64,000 nt of DNA, from contig NZ_CP139779.1 of assembly GCF_034421375.1 (NCBI RefSeq), positions 2,046,001 to 2,110,000 on the forward strand. Reading direction: 5' to 3'. Position 1 is the first letter of the stretch. Each line of letters starts with the position of its first letter. The DNA is from Microbacterium invictum. Lineage in GTDB: Bacteria; Actinomycetota; Actinomycetes; Actinomycetales; Microbacteriaceae. This document shows, piece by piece, positions 20,031-29,892 of the stretch. The notes beneath the pieces were generated by a model. That model searched no databases and was not told the origin of the DNA. It saw nothing but the letters and a program-made list of their open reading frames with translations. The position numbers and the translations under genes are program-made.

Positions 20031-20054
20031 ATTTATCTCGACGTCAAGATAAAT
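20031..20054. promoter_or_regulatory. 24-bp near-palindrome upstream of acnA (candidate operator)
   Basis: ATTTATCT and AGATAAAT form perfect 8-bp arms. The centre CGACGTCA continues the symmetry, so 11 of 12 base pairs match. It is strikingly AT-rich for this genome. It lies about 108 bases upstream of the acnA start, and the minus strand contains TTGACG at its centre. The binding protein cannot be named from sequence. Confidence 0.6.
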
Positions 20055-20057
20055 GTA

Positions 20058-20834
20058 TCACTTGGGCGCCGGAGGATAGAGGGCGCGCACCACCAGCCAG
20101 GTGACGGCGAGCAGCGGAGCGAACAGGGGGATGCCCATGACGAGCTTGAGAGTGCCCAGCAGTGCCACCGCACTGTCACGCTGACTCTCGTCCAGCGAGG
20201 TCAGATAGATCGGGAACTGTACCGCCAGGCGCGCCGCGAACAGCGCCGCCCAGGCGATCGTCAGCCAGAAGAACGCGCGCCGCTTGCGTCGATCCGTCCG
20301 CCAGCGCGTGCCCTCGCCGACGAGGAAGCCCACGGCCAGTCCGATGAGGGGCCACCCCACGAACGCCGAGATCAGCAGCGCTGAGCCGTAGAGGGCGTTG
20401 GTGATGAAGCCGGGGATGAAGTTGTCCGACGGGTTGCCCGTGATGAGCGCCAGCCCCGCCGCCACACCTGCGGCGACCAGACCGCCGATCGCGGCGGACG
20501 GCGGCGACTTCTGGACGAGGCGCACGAGGGTGAACACCGCCGCGATCCCCACCGAGACCGCGAGGGCCGGAAGGAGCTTCTCGCGTGTGTCACCCGGGAG
20601 GAGCGTGTACGTGAGGATGAACGTCAGGCTCGGCAGCACCGATTCGAGCACTCCGCGCCATCCGCCCATGGCCGACCAGACCACCCGTCCCGTGCTCCCC
20701 TGCTGCGCCGGATCGAGCCCCGCCCGCTTGGCGGCTCCGCCGAGGGCGGCCCCGATCAGGTCGGAGGGGCGCTGCTCGCCGGCCCCCGCGCGTTCGGGAT
20801 CGGGGCCCGGGTCGGCGGTCGGCGCGTCGCTCAC
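20058..20834 (-). CDS. DUF3159 domain-containing membrane protein
   Basis: A 258-residue protein with an acidic, Pro-rich N-terminus of about 65 residues and five to six hydrophobic segments. The family core is recognised from GGWRGVLESVLPSLTF and the C-terminal PIYLTSLDESQRDSAVALLG. The function is unknown; the family is confined mainly to actinobacteria. The GTG start overlaps the DUF3710 stop as GTGA, so it is the last gene of a dut-DUF3710-DUF3159 operon. The frame is open upstream but that part overlaps DUF3710. Confidence 0.88.
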   Translation of the reverse strand: MSDAPTADPGPDPERAGAGEQRPSDLIGAALGGAAKRAGLDPAQQGSTGRVVWSAMGGWRGVLESVLPSLTFILTYTLLPGDTREKLLPALAVSVGIAAVFTLVRLVQKSPPSAAIGGLVAAGVAAGLALITGNPSDNFIPGFITNALYGSALLISAFVGWPLIGLAVGFLVGEGTRWRTDRRKRRAFFWLTIAWAALFAARLAVQFPIYLTSLDESQRDSAVALLGTLKLVMGIPLFAPLLAVTWLVVRALYPPAPK

Positions 20835-21427
20835 GTCGTGCCGGGTGTGGCAGGCATGCGAAGCGGGATGAGGTCGCGCGGCGGCATCGGCGAGGTGCCG
20901 CGGACCACGACGATCGAGCGGAAGAGATCTTCGACCTTGGCCGCGGCGTCGACGTCGGCAGCGGCCGCTCCGCCGATGACGCCGCGCAGGAACCACCGCG
21001 GACCGTCGACGCCGACGAAGCGGGCGATGCGCTTGCCCGCTCCCCCGTCGGCTCCGGCGACCACCGGGACCTCGGCGAGGAGCTCAGGGCCGAGCGGACC
21101 CTCGCGCTCCTCGACGCGTCCGCCCTGCTGGCGGATCTGCTGCCGGATCTGCTCCCGCGTCTCCTCCCACAGGCCCGCCGAGCGGGGTGCGGCGAAGGGC
21201 TGGATCTGGAGTGTCGAGTCGGCGTAGTCCAGGCCCACGGCGACGATGCGCTTGGTCTGCTCCTCCACCTCCAGGCGCAGGTTCAGACCCTCGCGGGGCA
21301 GCACCTTGATCCCGCCGAGATCGATGTAGGGCCGAACCGGGTTGGCCTCGGCTTCGTCGAACGGACCCTCGGTCGCCCGGTCTGCGGGTGCGCTCTTGGG
21401 CGAATTCTGCGGTGTGGCGTCGGTCAT
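20831..21427 (-). CDS. DUF3710 domain-containing protein
   Basis: A 198-residue conserved actinobacterial protein with no known function. Family features are YIDLGGIKVLP, a Glu/Gln-rich helix GLWEETREQIRQQIRQQGG near the middle, and RFVGVDGPRWFLRGVI. It overlaps dut upstream (ATGA) and DUF3159 downstream (GTGA), which implies translational coupling. No membrane segment or catalytic motif is evident. Confidence 0.88.
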   Translation of the reverse strand: MTDATPQNSPKSAPADRATEGPFDEAEANPVRPYIDLGGIKVLPREGLNLRLEVEEQTKRIVAVGLDYADSTLQIQPFAAPRSAGLWEETREQIRQQIRQQGGRVEEREGPLGPELLAEVPVVAGADGGAGKRIARFVGVDGPRWFLRGVIGGAAAADVDAAAKVEDLFRSIVVVRGTSPMPPRDLIPLRMPATPGTT

Positions 21428-21876
21428 GCCGTCGCTCCGTCCTTCTGATAGCCGGTCGAGCCGAATCCCCCGGCGCCGCGGACGCTGTCGGGAAGCTCGT
21501 CGACCGGAACGAATGCGGCCCGGGTCACGGGCATGACGATGAGCTGGGCGATGCGGTCGCCCGGAGCGATGTCGAACGCGTTCTCGCGATCGGTGTTCAG
21601 CAGGGCGACCTTGATCTCTCCGCGGTACCCCGCGTCGACGGTGCCCGGTGCGTTGACGATGGTGATGCCGTGCTTGGCTGCCAGACCGCTGCGGGGGACG
21701 ACGAAGGCGGCGTACCCGTCGGGAAGGGCGATCCGCACGCCGGTGCCCACGAGGGCGCGCTGCCCGGGCTCCAGCCGGAGCGCCTCCGCGGACACCAGAT
21801 CCGCCCCCGCATCACCGGGGTGGGAGTAGGCCGGAACGTCGGGGGCGATAATGAGGACGTCCACGGTTTCAGTCAC
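21424..21876 (-). CDS. dut: dUTP diphosphatase
   Basis: A 150-residue trimeric-type dUTPase. Conserved motifs are present: HPGDAGADL (motif 1), VPRSGLAAKHG (2), NAPGTVDAGYRGEIKV (3), GDRIAQLIVMP (4) and RGAGGFGSTG (5). It converts dUTP to dUMP and keeps uracil out of DNA. The GTG start is favoured because TACCCT ends 6 bases upstream; an ATG 15 bases further up would lie inside the promoter. It is the first gene of the dut-DUF3710-DUF3159 operon and diverges from the DUF3093 gene. Confidence 0.94.
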   Translation of the reverse strand: MTETVDVLIIAPDVPAYSHPGDAGADLVSAEALRLEPGQRALVGTGVRIALPDGYAAFVVPRSGLAAKHGITIVNAPGTVDAGYRGEIKVALLNTDRENAFDIAPGDRIAQLIVMPVTRAAFVPVDELPDSVRGAGGFGSTGYQKDGATA

Positions 21877-21882
21877 GCAACG

Positions 21883-21888
21883 AGGGTA
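21883..21888 (-). promoter_or_regulatory. -10 element of a leaderless transcript (dut operon)
   Basis: Minus-strand TACCCT, six bases CGTTGC, then the GTG start codon of dut. Confidence 0.5.
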
Positions 21889-21894
21889 ATGCAC

Positions 21895-22449
21895 ATGTCC
21901 GAGCCACGCCGCAGCGGCGAGCAGGCCGTGCTCTACCGCGAACGGCTCGGTCCGAGTCTGTGGCTGCTCGTGGCCGCCGCGGTATGCGGGCCGATGGCGG
22001 CACTGGTGTTCACCCCGGTCGATTCCACCGTCGCCCTCGTCGTGGGGGCGGTCGTCGCGGCGCTCATCGTGGTCCTCCTCGTGTCGGCCTCACCGGTGGT
22101 CGAGGTCGGTGCCGACGGGATGCTGCGGGCCGGGCGTGCGCGCATCGAGGTGCGGCATCTCGGCGAGGCCGAGGGCTTCACCGGCGAGGACGCACGCCGC
22201 AAGCGCGGTGTCGAATTGCACCCCCGGGCATGGCACCTGATCCGCGGGGGAATCGACCCGGTGGTGGTCCTCCCCCTGCGGGATCCCGACGACCCCGTGC
22301 CGGAGTGGGTCATCTCGACCCGCACGCCCGACCGGCTGATCGCCGCGATCGAGCGGGCGCGCCGCGGTGATGCGCAGCCTGTTACGCCGCGCACTCCCGG
22401 CAGATCGGTCCGTCGCCGCCCTCGTGGTCCAGCTGCGAGCGGTGCTTGA
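21895..22449 (+). CDS. DUF3093 domain-containing membrane protein
   Basis: A 184-residue protein. YRERLGPSLWLL is the family's N-terminus; two adjacent hydrophobic segments occupy about residues 20-65. The soluble part ends with HLIRGGIDPVVVLPLRDPDD and EWVISTRTPDRL, both family hallmarks. The function is unknown. The second of two nearby ATGs is used because GAGGG lies about 8 bases before it. The last 68 bases overlap the opposing DUF4193 gene; the overlapping tail is basic and may be dispensable. Confidence 0.85.
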   Translation: MSEPRRSGEQAVLYRERLGPSLWLLVAAAVCGPMAALVFTPVDSTVALVVGAVVAALIVVLLVSASPVVEVGADGMLRAGRARIEVRHLGEAEGFTGEDARRKRGVELHPRAWHLIRGGIDPVVVLPLRDPDDPVPEWVISTRTPDRLIAAIERARRGDAQPVTPRTPGRSVRRRPRGPAASGA

Positions 22450-22675
22450 CGAGGAAGCAGTTCATGCAGGTGAACTCGTCCTCCTGAGGCGGCAGCACGA
22501 CGACGTCCAGCTCGAGATCGGACAGGTCGGCGCCGGGCAGTTCGAAGCCCGAGGGGTTGTCGGCGTCCTCGACGTCCACCGAACCCGACATCTTGTCGGG
22601 GACGCGCTCCTTGAGCGCCTCGATCGACTCGCTGTCGTCTTCGGTCTTGCGGGGGGCGTCGTAGTCGGTTGCCAT
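22382..22675 (-). CDS. DUF4193 domain-containing protein
   Basis: A 97-residue acidic protein with a C-terminal Cys4-type metal-binding site: CMNC and CREC near residues 70-96. The N-terminus MATDYDAPRKTEDD and the ELPGADLSDLELDVVVLPP segment identify the family, which is conserved in actinobacteria, usually near dut and sepH. The function is unknown; a zinc ribbon is likely. Confidence 0.9.
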   Translation of the reverse strand: MATDYDAPRKTEDDSESIEALKERVPDKMSGSVDVEDADNPSGFELPGADLSDLELDVVVLPPQEDEFTCMNCFLVKHRSQLDHEGGDGPICRECAA

Positions 22676-22952
22676 GCGGGGGGATCTCTACTTCCGGTGA
22701 TTCTCGGGTGCACCTGGCCTGAACAGGCGGCCATAGTTTGCATGACCGGTGGGCATTTCGCAAATGCTCCGCCGGGTGTCGCTGCGGCCGGTTCGGGACG
22801 CCCACGAGCGCGCCTGCGGGTGTTCGGACGCCGCCCCAGGCGCGAGGGGGCGACGATCACCCACCGGAACATGCGCCACGCGCACGATATTCCCGGCGCC
22901 GCGGCGTCCCTGTGACACCATGGCGGCACTGCTGAGTCGGAGAGGCGTTCGC

Positions 22953-23993
22953 ATGGAACAGCTCAAGGTGATCGGAACCGAGGACGACAGACTCGTCCTC
23001 GCGACCGAATCGGGCGACCGGTTCTCGCTGCCCGTCGATGAGGTGCTGCGCAACGAGCTGCGCCGCACCCGACGCGACCGCGACCAGGAAGGCCAGGCCG
23101 CGCGCCCGAGTCCTCGCGAGATCCAATCGCACATCCGCGCCGGGCTCTCGGCCGCCGAGGTGGCGACGCTCCTGGGATGCCGCATCGAGGACGTCGCACG
23201 CTTCGAGGGGCCCGTCCTGGCCGAGCGCGAGCACGTCGTCGGTCAGGCTCTCGCGGTGCCGGTGCTGCTCGGCGGCCAGCTCGAGCACGACGCGCACCCC
23301 ACCTTCGGCTCGGCCGTGCGCGGAAAGCTGCAGGAGGCCGGCGCGGTCGGTGAGCGCTGGACGAGCTGGAAGGAACCCTCGGGCTGGATCGTCAAGCTCG
23401 AGTTCACCGCCAACAGCGTCGATCACGACGCCCGGTGGAGTTTCGACCCCCGCCGCAGCACCCTGTCCCCGCTCAATGCCGACGCGATCCAGCTGTCGCG
23501 TCAGGGCTCCCTTCCCGAGGGTCTGATCCCGCGCCTGCGCGCGCTGGATGCCACCCCCGCGAAGGACGACTCGCGCTTCGACAGCGGCGCCTTCGGGCCG
23601 CGCCGCCCGCCGGAGGCCGACCTCGAGCATCCCGAGATCCCGGCTCCGGTCGCCCCGGCCGTCCAGGAGGCCGCGATCAAGCGAGCGACCGAGCCGGCGG
23701 TGACGTCGGCAGAGACCGCCGACCTGCTCGAGGCCCTGCGCCGTCGCCGCGGACAGCGCGAGCCCCTGCCCGGCGCAGACGAGGTGCGCGAGCGCACCGC
23801 GTCGCCGCAGCCCGTCGCCCTCTTCGACGCGCTCGAGCCCGGGTACGGCGCATCCGAGCCCTCCGACGACGAGACGCCCGGCGACCGAGGCACGTCCGCC
23901 ACCCACGTCGCCGAAGCGGCGAGCCGACGCAAGGGCCGCACCTCGATGCCCTCCTGGGACGAGATCGTCTTCGGCGCGCGCGGGGACGACTGA
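22953..23993 (+). CDS. sepH: Septation protein SepH
   Basis: A 346-residue protein. Residues 1-170 form the DUF3071/SepH domain (MEQLKVIGTEDDRLVLATES start; a helix-turn-helix-like SPREIQSHIRAGLSAAEVA; WKEPSGWIVKLEF). The remainder is a long disordered, charged tail that ends in a conserved SMPSWDEIVFGA motif. SepH binds FtsZ and stimulates its assembly in Streptomyces and mycobacteria. The ATG has GGAGAGGC about 7 bases upstream. Confidence 0.92.
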   Translation: MEQLKVIGTEDDRLVLATESGDRFSLPVDEVLRNELRRTRRDRDQEGQAARPSPREIQSHIRAGLSAAEVATLLGCRIEDVARFEGPVLAEREHVVGQALAVPVLLGGQLEHDAHPTFGSAVRGKLQEAGAVGERWTSWKEPSGWIVKLEFTANSVDHDARWSFDPRRSTLSPLNADAIQLSRQGSLPEGLIPRLRALDATPAKDDSRFDSGAFGPRRPPEADLEHPEIPAPVAPAVQEAAIKRATEPAVTSAETADLLEALRRRRGQREPLPGADEVRERTASPQPVALFDALEPGYGASEPSDDETPGDRGTSATHVAEAASRRKGRTSMPSWDEIVFGARGDD

Positions 23994-24003
23994 ACGACGC
24001 CGC

Positions 24004-25128
24004 TCAGGCGAACGCGCCGAGGCGGATGAGCGGGACGATCCGCTCCGCCTCGGTGAGGGAGCCGTGCTGTCCGATCATCTGCTGGCCCGTGCGTTCGGCG
24101 TCGCGGTCGTCGTAGTAGGCCGACGACCCGCGCGCCGCGACGAGGACGTCACCGATTCGCGGGCGGACCGCGGTGTCGACGTCGCCGAACAGGCCCGCGT
24201 CGACCGCCTCGTCTCTCGTGAGGATCCAGGCGTGCCCGGATTCGGCCGCGCGCCACGCCTCAGCCGCATCGTCGACCATCCCCGGATCGACGTACAGGTG
24301 CAGCATCCGCGGCTCTCCGCCGATCTGGGACACACCCTCGAGAAGCGGACTGCCCTCGACGAGCAGGCGATGTCGGTGCCGCGGGACATCGATCATGCCG
24401 TGGTCGGCGGTGACGATCGCCCCCGCATCCTTCGGCAGCGATCCGCCGAGGTGGGCGAGCGCGGCGTCGACCTCTTCGAGGCCGACCGTCCACTCGTCGG
24501 ACTCCCAGCCGCGGCGGTGGCCGATGCCGTCGAGCTCGGGTGTGTAGAGGTAGACCAGAGCCCCCGGATGCCGAGCCACGAGGTCGACGGCGATGTCGAC
24601 GCGGTCCGGGAAGTCCTCCGCGGGCACCGCCGTCGCGCCGCGAAGGGTCGCCTCGGTGAACCCCGTTCCGGTGTACTCGGGCTTGGAGACGAAGAACGTC
24701 GGCCGACCGCTGTCGGCCTCCCGCGCGAACAGGGGGGTGGAGCGCTGCCAGCTCACCGGCAGACCGTGGGTGTCCCAGCCGCGCAGCTGGTTGAGCACCT
24801 CGCCGGTGTCGGGGACCAGAGCGCGGTATCCGACGATCCCGTGCACGCCCGGCTCCGTCCCGGTCAGCAGGCTCGACAGTGCGGCCGCGGTGGTGGAGGG
24901 GAACACGGTGCGCGCGACATCCCGCTTCGACATCGCCGCGGTCAGGTACCGGGCGTGCCCCGCGCGGGCCCGTAGGTTGTGCGCCCCCAGTCCGTCGACC
25001 ACGCACACGATGGCGCTGCGCGCGGGCGCGAACCAGTCGGAGGTCCCGCTCAGGGCGGCGATCAACTCCGGCACGACGCCGGTGAGGCGCCGGGCTGCCG
25101 GCGGGTCCGACGGTAGGCTGACGCTCAC
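24004..25128 (-). CDS. Alkaline phosphatase-superfamily protein (nucleotide pyrophosphatase-like)
   Basis: A 374-residue NPP-type phosphatase/phosphodiesterase. Metal ligands and nucleophile are visible: the Asp in CVVDGLG, the Thr nucleophile in [11 protein letters not shown], the Asp and His in [11 protein letters not shown], and TADHGMID. There is no signal peptide, so it appears cytoplasmic. The substrate is unknown. The GTG start is preceded by CAGACT with a 7-base gap, which suggests a leaderless mRNA. Its stop lies 10 bases from the sepH stop; the two genes converge. Confidence 0.88.
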   Translation of the reverse strand: MSVSLPSDPPAARRLTGVVPELIAALSGTSDWFAPARSAIVCVVDGLGAHNLRARAGHARYLTAAMSKRDVARTVFPSTTAAALSSLLTGTEPGVHGIVGYRALVPDTGEVLNQLRGWDTHGLPVSWQRSTPLFAREADSGRPTFFVSKPEYTGTGFTEATLRGATAVPAEDFPDRVDIAVDLVARHPGALVYLYTPELDGIGHRRGWESDEWTVGLEEVDAALAHLGGSLPKDAGAIVTADHGMIDVPRHRHRLLVEGSPLLEGVSQIGGEPRMLHLYVDPGMVDDAAEAWRAAESGHAWILTRDEAVDAGLFGDVDTAVRPRIGDVLVAARGSSAYYDDRDAERTGQQMIGQHGSLTEAERIVPLIRLGAFA

Positions 25129-25135
25129 CCGGGCC

Positions 25136-25141
25136 AGTCTG
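25136..25141 (-). promoter_or_regulatory. Weak -10 element, probable leaderless transcript (phosphatase gene)
   Basis: Minus-strand CAGACT, then 7 bases, then the GTG start. The first base departs from the TANNNT pattern, so support is weaker than at other sites. Confidence 0.35.
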
Positions 25142-25188
25142 GCACACCCCGCCGGCGGCTCCCCGCTCCGTCTTGGAACCCCATCGCC

Positions 25189-27642
25189 ATGCCCGCATCA
25201 CCTGCTGACACCACGCCCACCGAACGCATCGAGGACGTCGACGTCTCCGTCGAGATGCAGGGGTCGTTCCTGGAGTACGCCTACTCCGTCATCTACTCCC
25301 GCGCCCTCCCCGACGCCCGCGACGGCCTGAAGCCCGTGCAGCGCCGGATCCTCTACCAGATGGCCGACATGGGGCTGCGTCCCGATCGCGGGCACGTCAA
25401 GAGCGCCCGGGTCGTCGGCGAGGTGATGGGAAAGCTCCACCCCCACGGCGATGCCCCCATCTACGACGCGCTCGTGCGGCTCGCCCAGCCGTTCTCGCTC
25501 CGGGTGCCCCTCGTCGACGGTCACGGGAACTTCGGCTCGCTCGACGACGGTCCGGCAGCCCCGCGATACACCGAGGCGCGCCTCGCTCCCCCGGCGCTGG
25601 CGATGACCGCCGACCTCGACGAAGACGTCGTCGACTTCATCCCCAACTACGACGGCCAGTTCCAGCAGCCGGAGGTCCTCCCGGCGGCGTTCCCCAATCT
25701 GCTCGTCAACGGCGCGTCGGGCATCGCGGTGGGAATGGCCACCAACATGGCCCCGCACAATCTCATCGAGGTCGTCGCCGCCGCGGTGCACCTGCTGCAC
25801 AACCCCGAGGCCACCCTCGACGAGCTGATGGAGTTCGTCCCCGGCCCCGACCTGCCCTCGGGCGGCATCATCGTCGGACTCGACGGGATCCGCGATGCCT
25901 ACACCGCTGGACGCGGATCGTTCCGGACCCGAGCGAAGGTCTCGGTCGAGAGCCTCGGCCCGCGCCGCACCGGTCTCGTCGTGACCGAGCTGCCCTACCT
26001 CGTCGGCCCGGAGCGGGTGATCGAGAAGATCAAGGACGCCGTGACGAGCAAGAAGCTCACCGGCATCGCCGACGTCACCGACCTCAGCGACCGGACCAAG
26101 GGCCTTCGCCTCGTCATCGGCGTGAAGACCGGCTTCGACCCGAACGCCGTGCTCGAGCAGCTCTACCGCCTCACGCCGCTGGAGGACTCCTTCGGCATCA
26201 ACAACGTCGCCCTCGTCGACGGGCAGCCCCAGACCCTCGGACTGCGCGAGATGCTTCGGGTCTACCTCGACCACCGCATCCGTGTGATCACGCGGCGGAG
26301 CGAGTACCGGCTCGCGCGGCGTCGCGAGCGTCTGCACCTCGTCGAGGGTCTTCTGATCGCCATCCTCGACATCGACGAGGTCATCCAGGTGATCCGCACC
26401 TCCGATGACGGCGAGCAGGCGCGCGGCCGCCTCATGGACGTCTTCGACCTCACCCAGGTGCAGGCCGAGTACATCCTCGAACTGCGGTTGCGGCGACTGA
26501 CGAAGTTCTCACGCATCGAGCTGGAAGCCGAGCGCGACGCCCTGAAGGCCGAGATCGACGCCCTCGTGGAGCTGCTGGGCGACCCCGCGCTCATCCGCGC
26601 CCAGGTGGCGAGAGAACTCGACGACACCGCCGAGGCGCTCGGCACCCCGCGCCGGACGCTGCTGCTGAACGGCGGGCCGGTCACCGCCCGGTCCTCGAAG
26701 TCGGCCGGGCCGATCGACCTCCAGATCGCCGACGCGCCGTGCCGCGTCTTCCTCTCGGCGACCGGGCGGATGGTGCGCGCCGAGCGGACGCCGGATGCGC
26801 CGGGCGGGGGTATCGTCACCCCGTCGCGACGCTCGAAGCATGACGCGCTGCGGTCCGCGGTCGACACGACCACGCGCGGGGACGTCGGGGCGGTCACCAC
26901 CACCGGACGCCTCATCCGGTTCTCGCCGGTGGACCTGCCTTCGGTTCCGGGCAACTCCGTCCAGCTGTCGGCGGGGAGCCGGGCCGACCAGTACCTCGGC
27001 CTCACCGGCGGCGAACACGTCGTCGCCCTCGTGCCGCTCGCCGCCGACCCGCCGATCGCCGTCGGCACCGCGCAGGGCGTCGTCAAGCGGGTGGCCGCCT
27101 CGGAGCTCGCCGGCAAGCACGACGTCACGATCATCTCCCTCAAGGACGGCGACCGCGTGATCGGGGCGGCTCCCGCCCCCGACGGCGCCGAGCTGGTCTT
27201 CATCGCCGCAGACGCGCAGCTCCTCCGCTTCGACGCGTCGTCGGTCCGGCCCCAGGGGCGTGCGGCCGGCGGGATGGCCGGCATCCGCCTCACGCCCGGC
27301 GTCGAGGCGATCGGCTTCTTCGTCGTCGGCGGCTCGGCCTTCGACGCCGTCGTAGTCACCGTCGCCGGGTCGGCGTCGGCCCTGCCCGGGACCGATGCCG
27401 GAAGCGCCAAGGTCTCGGCCTTCACCGAGTACCCCGCCAAGGGGCGCGGCACGGGTGGCGTGCGGGCGCACCGCTTCCTCAAAGGCGAAGACAGTCTCAC
27501 GCTGGTGTGGGTCGGGTCCGAACCGCGCGCCGTCGGGGTCGACGGGGCCGTCCGTCAGCTGCCGGCACCGGGAGCGCGACGCGACGCGTCGGGAACCCCG
27601 CTCGACGGGGTCGTCGGAGGGCTCGGGACGGTCGTACGCTGA
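25189..27642 (+). CDS. parC: DNA topoisomerase IV subunit A
   Basis: An 817-residue type IIA topoisomerase breakage-reunion subunit. The catalytic tyrosine is in AAPRYTEAR (about residue 127). The C-terminal beta-propeller region lacks a GyrA-box (QRRGGKG), and the gene faces parE, so this is ParC and not GyrA. It decatenates chromosomes. In the quinolone pocket the motif is [10 protein letters not shown], with Ala where quinolone-sensitive GyrA has Ser. No clear ribosome-binding site precedes the ATG. It converges with parE, with 9 bases between the stop codons. Confidence 0.92.
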   Translation: MPASPADTTPTERIEDVDVSVEMQGSFLEYAYSVIYSRALPDARDGLKPVQRRILYQMADMGLRPDRGHVKSARVVGEVMGKLHPHGDAPIYDALVRLAQPFSLRVPLVDGHGNFGSLDDGPAAPRYTEARLAPPALAMTADLDEDVVDFIPNYDGQFQQPEVLPAAFPNLLVNGASGIAVGMATNMAPHNLIEVVAAAVHLLHNPEATLDELMEFVPGPDLPSGGIIVGLDGIRDAYTAGRGSFRTRAKVSVESLGPRRTGLVVTELPYLVGPERVIEKIKDAVTSKKLTGIADVTDLSDRTKGLRLVIGVKTGFDPNAVLEQLYRLTPLEDSFGINNVALVDGQPQTLGLREMLRVYLDHRIRVITRRSEYRLARRRERLHLVEGLLIAILDIDEVIQVIRTSDDGEQARGRLMDVFDLTQVQAEYILELRLRRLTKFSRIELEAERDALKAEIDALVELLGDPALIRAQVARELDDTAEALGTPRRTLLLNGGPVTARSSKSAGPIDLQIADAPCRVFLSATGRMVRAERTPDAPGGGIVTPSRRSKHDALRSAVDTTTRGDVGAVTTTGRLIRFSPVDLPSVPGNSVQLSAGSRADQYLGLTGGEHVVALVPLAADPPIAVGTAQGVVKRVAASELAGKHDVTIISLKDGDRVIGAAPAPDGAELVFIAADAQLLRFDASSVRPQGRAAGGMAGIRLTPGVEAIGFFVVGGSAFDAVVVTVAGSASALPGTDAGSAKVSAFTEYPAKGRGTGGVRAHRFLKGEDSLTLVWVGSEPRAVGVDGAVRQLPAPGARRDASGTPLDGVVGGLGTVVR

Positions 27643-27651
27643 GGACGCCGA

Positions 27652-29724
27652 TCAGGCGTCGATGCGCTCGCGCGACAGTCGGTCGCTGGAGTCCACGATG
27701 AACTCGCGACGGGGCGCGACATCGGTGCCCATCAGCAGCTCGAAGATGCTCGATGCCACCTCGGCGTCCTGGACGCGCACACGGCGGAGGGTGCGTCCAC
27801 CGCGGTCCATCGTCGTGGTCGCGAGCTGATCGGCATCCATCTCGCCGAGTCCCTTGTAGCGCTGCACCGGCTCCTGCCAGCGCTTGCCCGCCTTGGTGAG
27901 CTTGGTGAGGAGGGCGTGCAGCTCCTGCTCGCTGAAGGTGTAGATGGTCTCGTTCGGCTTCGTGCCCGGGTTCATCACGATCACCCGGTGCAGGGGCGGC
28001 ACCGCCGCGAAAACCCGGCCGGCCTCGACGAGAGGCCGCATGTAGCGGAAGAACAGCGTCAGCAGGAGGGTGCGGATGTGCGCGCCGTCGACGTCCGCAT
28101 CGCTCATCAGGATGACCTTGCCGTAGCGGGCCGCGTCGAGGTCGAACGAACGCCCCGAGCCCGCCCCGATGACCTGGATGATCGAGGCGCACTCGGCGTT
28201 GGAGAGCATGTCGCTGATGGACGCCTTCTGCACGTTCAGGATCTTGCCGCGGATGGGGAGCAGCGCCTGGTACTCGCTGTTGCGCGCCAGCTTGGCCGTG
28301 CCCAGCGCCGAGTCGCCCTCGACGATGAACAGCTCCGACTCCGCGACGTCGTTCGTCCGGCAGTCGGCCAGCTTGGCAGGCAGGGAGGATGATTCGAGCG
28401 CGTTCTTCCGGCGCTGCGTCTCTTTGTGCGTCCGCGCCGAGATGCGCGCCTTCATCTCGGAGACGACCTTGTCCAGCAGCAGCGAGGTCTGCGCCTTGTC
28501 GTCGCGCTTCGATGAGGAGAATTTCGCCGCGAGCTCCCGGGTGACGACCTGCGTCACGATCTGCCGGACCGCCGGGGTGCCCAGCACCTCCTTGGTCTGA
28601 CCCTCGAACTGGGGCTCGGGCAGCCGGACCGTCATCACCGTGGTGAGGCCGGCGAGGATGTCATCCTTCTCGAGCTTGTCGTTGCCGACCTTGAGCCGTC
28701 GTGCGTTCTGCTCCACCTGTGCACGCAGCACCTTCATGAGCCCCTGCTCGAAGCCCTGCTGGTGCGTGCCGCCCTTCGGGGTGGCGATGATGTTGACGAA
28801 GGAGCGTGCGACGGTGTCGTAGCCCGTTCCCCACCGCAGGGCGATGTCGACCTCGCAGGTGCGCTCCACCTCGGTGGGGATCATCGCGCCCGTGGGCTGC
28901 AGCACGGGCACGGTCTCGGTGAAGACGCCCTCGCCCGTCAGGCGCCATACATCGGTGACACCGGCGTCAGGGGCCAGGAACTCCACGAACTCGGAGATGC
29001 CGCCTTCGAAGCGATAGGCCGTCTCGACCGGCTCACCGGCGCGCTCGTCGCGCACGACGATCTGCAGGCCGGGCACGAGGAAGGCCGTCTGGCGCACCCG
29101 CTGCTCGAGCTCCTCCAACGAGAACGCCGCGTCCCTGGTGAAGATCTGGCGGTCGGCCCAGTACCGGATACGCGTGCCCGTCGCGCCGCGCGCCGCCCTC
29201 CCGACCACGCGCAGCTCGCTGCTGTCTTCGAAGGGGGTGAACGGCGCGTCCGGGCCGGGACCGGCGAACACACCGGGCTCGCCGCGATGGAACGACATGG
29301 CGTAGGTCTTGCCGCCGCGGTCGACCTCGACGTCGAGGCGTTCGGACAGGGCGTTGACCACCGACGCCCCCACGCCGTGCAGACCCCCGGATGCCGCGTA
29401 GGATCCGCCGCCGAACTTGCCGCCCGCATGCAGCTTCGTGAAGACGACCTCTACCCCCGTGAGGCCGGTGCGAGGCTCGACGTCCACGGGAATGCCGCGG
29501 GCGCGGTCGCGCACCTCGACGCTGCCGTCATCGTGGAGGACGACATCGATGCGGTCGCCGTGACCGCCCAGTGCTTCGTCGACGGCGTTGTCGATGATCT
29601 CCCACAGGCAGTGCATGAGACCGCGGGCATCGGTCGACCCGATGTACATGCCCGGACGCTTGCGGACGGCCTCGAGTCCCTCGAGCACCTGGAGGTGGTG
29701 GGCGGAGTACTCAGCGGCGGTCAC
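27652..29724 (-). CDS. parE: DNA topoisomerase IV subunit B
   Basis: A 690-residue GHKL ATPase/TOPRIM subunit, partner of ParC. ATP-site motifs are DNAVDEALGG and GGLHGVGASVVNALS; TOPRIM motifs are VEGDSALGTAK and DADVDGAHIRTL. The start is put at the GTG of VTAAEYSAHHLQVLEG because TAGCCT ends 8 bases before it; a TTG nine bases upstream lies at the edge of that hexamer. It diverges from the small DUF7455 gene. Confidence 0.93.
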   Translation of the reverse strand: MTAAEYSAHHLQVLEGLEAVRKRPGMYIGSTDARGLMHCLWEIIDNAVDEALGGHGDRIDVVLHDDGSVEVRDRARGIPVDVEPRTGLTGVEVVFTKLHAGGKFGGGSYAASGGLHGVGASVVNALSERLDVEVDRGGKTYAMSFHRGEPGVFAGPGPDAPFTPFEDSSELRVVGRAARGATGTRIRYWADRQIFTRDAAFSLEELEQRVRQTAFLVPGLQIVVRDERAGEPVETAYRFEGGISEFVEFLAPDAGVTDVWRLTGEGVFTETVPVLQPTGAMIPTEVERTCEVDIALRWGTGYDTVARSFVNIIATPKGGTHQQGFEQGLMKVLRAQVEQNARRLKVGNDKLEKDDILAGLTTVMTVRLPEPQFEGQTKEVLGTPAVRQIVTQVVTRELAAKFSSSKRDDKAQTSLLLDKVVSEMKARISARTHKETQRRKNALESSSLPAKLADCRTNDVAESELFIVEGDSALGTAKLARNSEYQALLPIRGKILNVQKASISDMLSNAECASIIQVIGAGSGRSFDLDAARYGKVILMSDADVDGAHIRTLLLTLFFRYMRPLVEAGRVFAAVPPLHRVIVMNPGTKPNETIYTFSEQELHALLTKLTKAGKRWQEPVQRYKGLGEMDADQLATTTMDRGGRTLRRVRVQDAEVASSIFELLMGTDVAPRREFIVDSSDRLSRERIDA

Positions 29725-29732
29725 AATCTCCA

Positions 29733-29738
29733 AGGCTA
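29733..29738 (-). promoter_or_regulatory. -10 element upstream of parE, probably leaderless
   Basis: Minus-strand TAGCCT, 8 bases, then GTG. The hexamer's last base overlaps the alternative TTG start, which argues for the GTG. Confidence 0.45.
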
Positions 29739-29892
29739 ACCGGGGGTTCCGTCCCGGCCTTGCACAGACACGGCGGGCGGGGCTCGCCGTACGCGCTCAG
29801 CGAACGGTCATCGGATCGCGGCATGACCGTAACAATGCCGTGGTTGTATGTGGAGACCACGCCGAGAGTCACATTCCCGAGGAGGCACCGCG

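Noticed and set aside
25189..27642. Calling this gene gyrA
   Set aside because: No GyrA-box motif in the C-terminal domain, and it faces parE rather than following gyrB.
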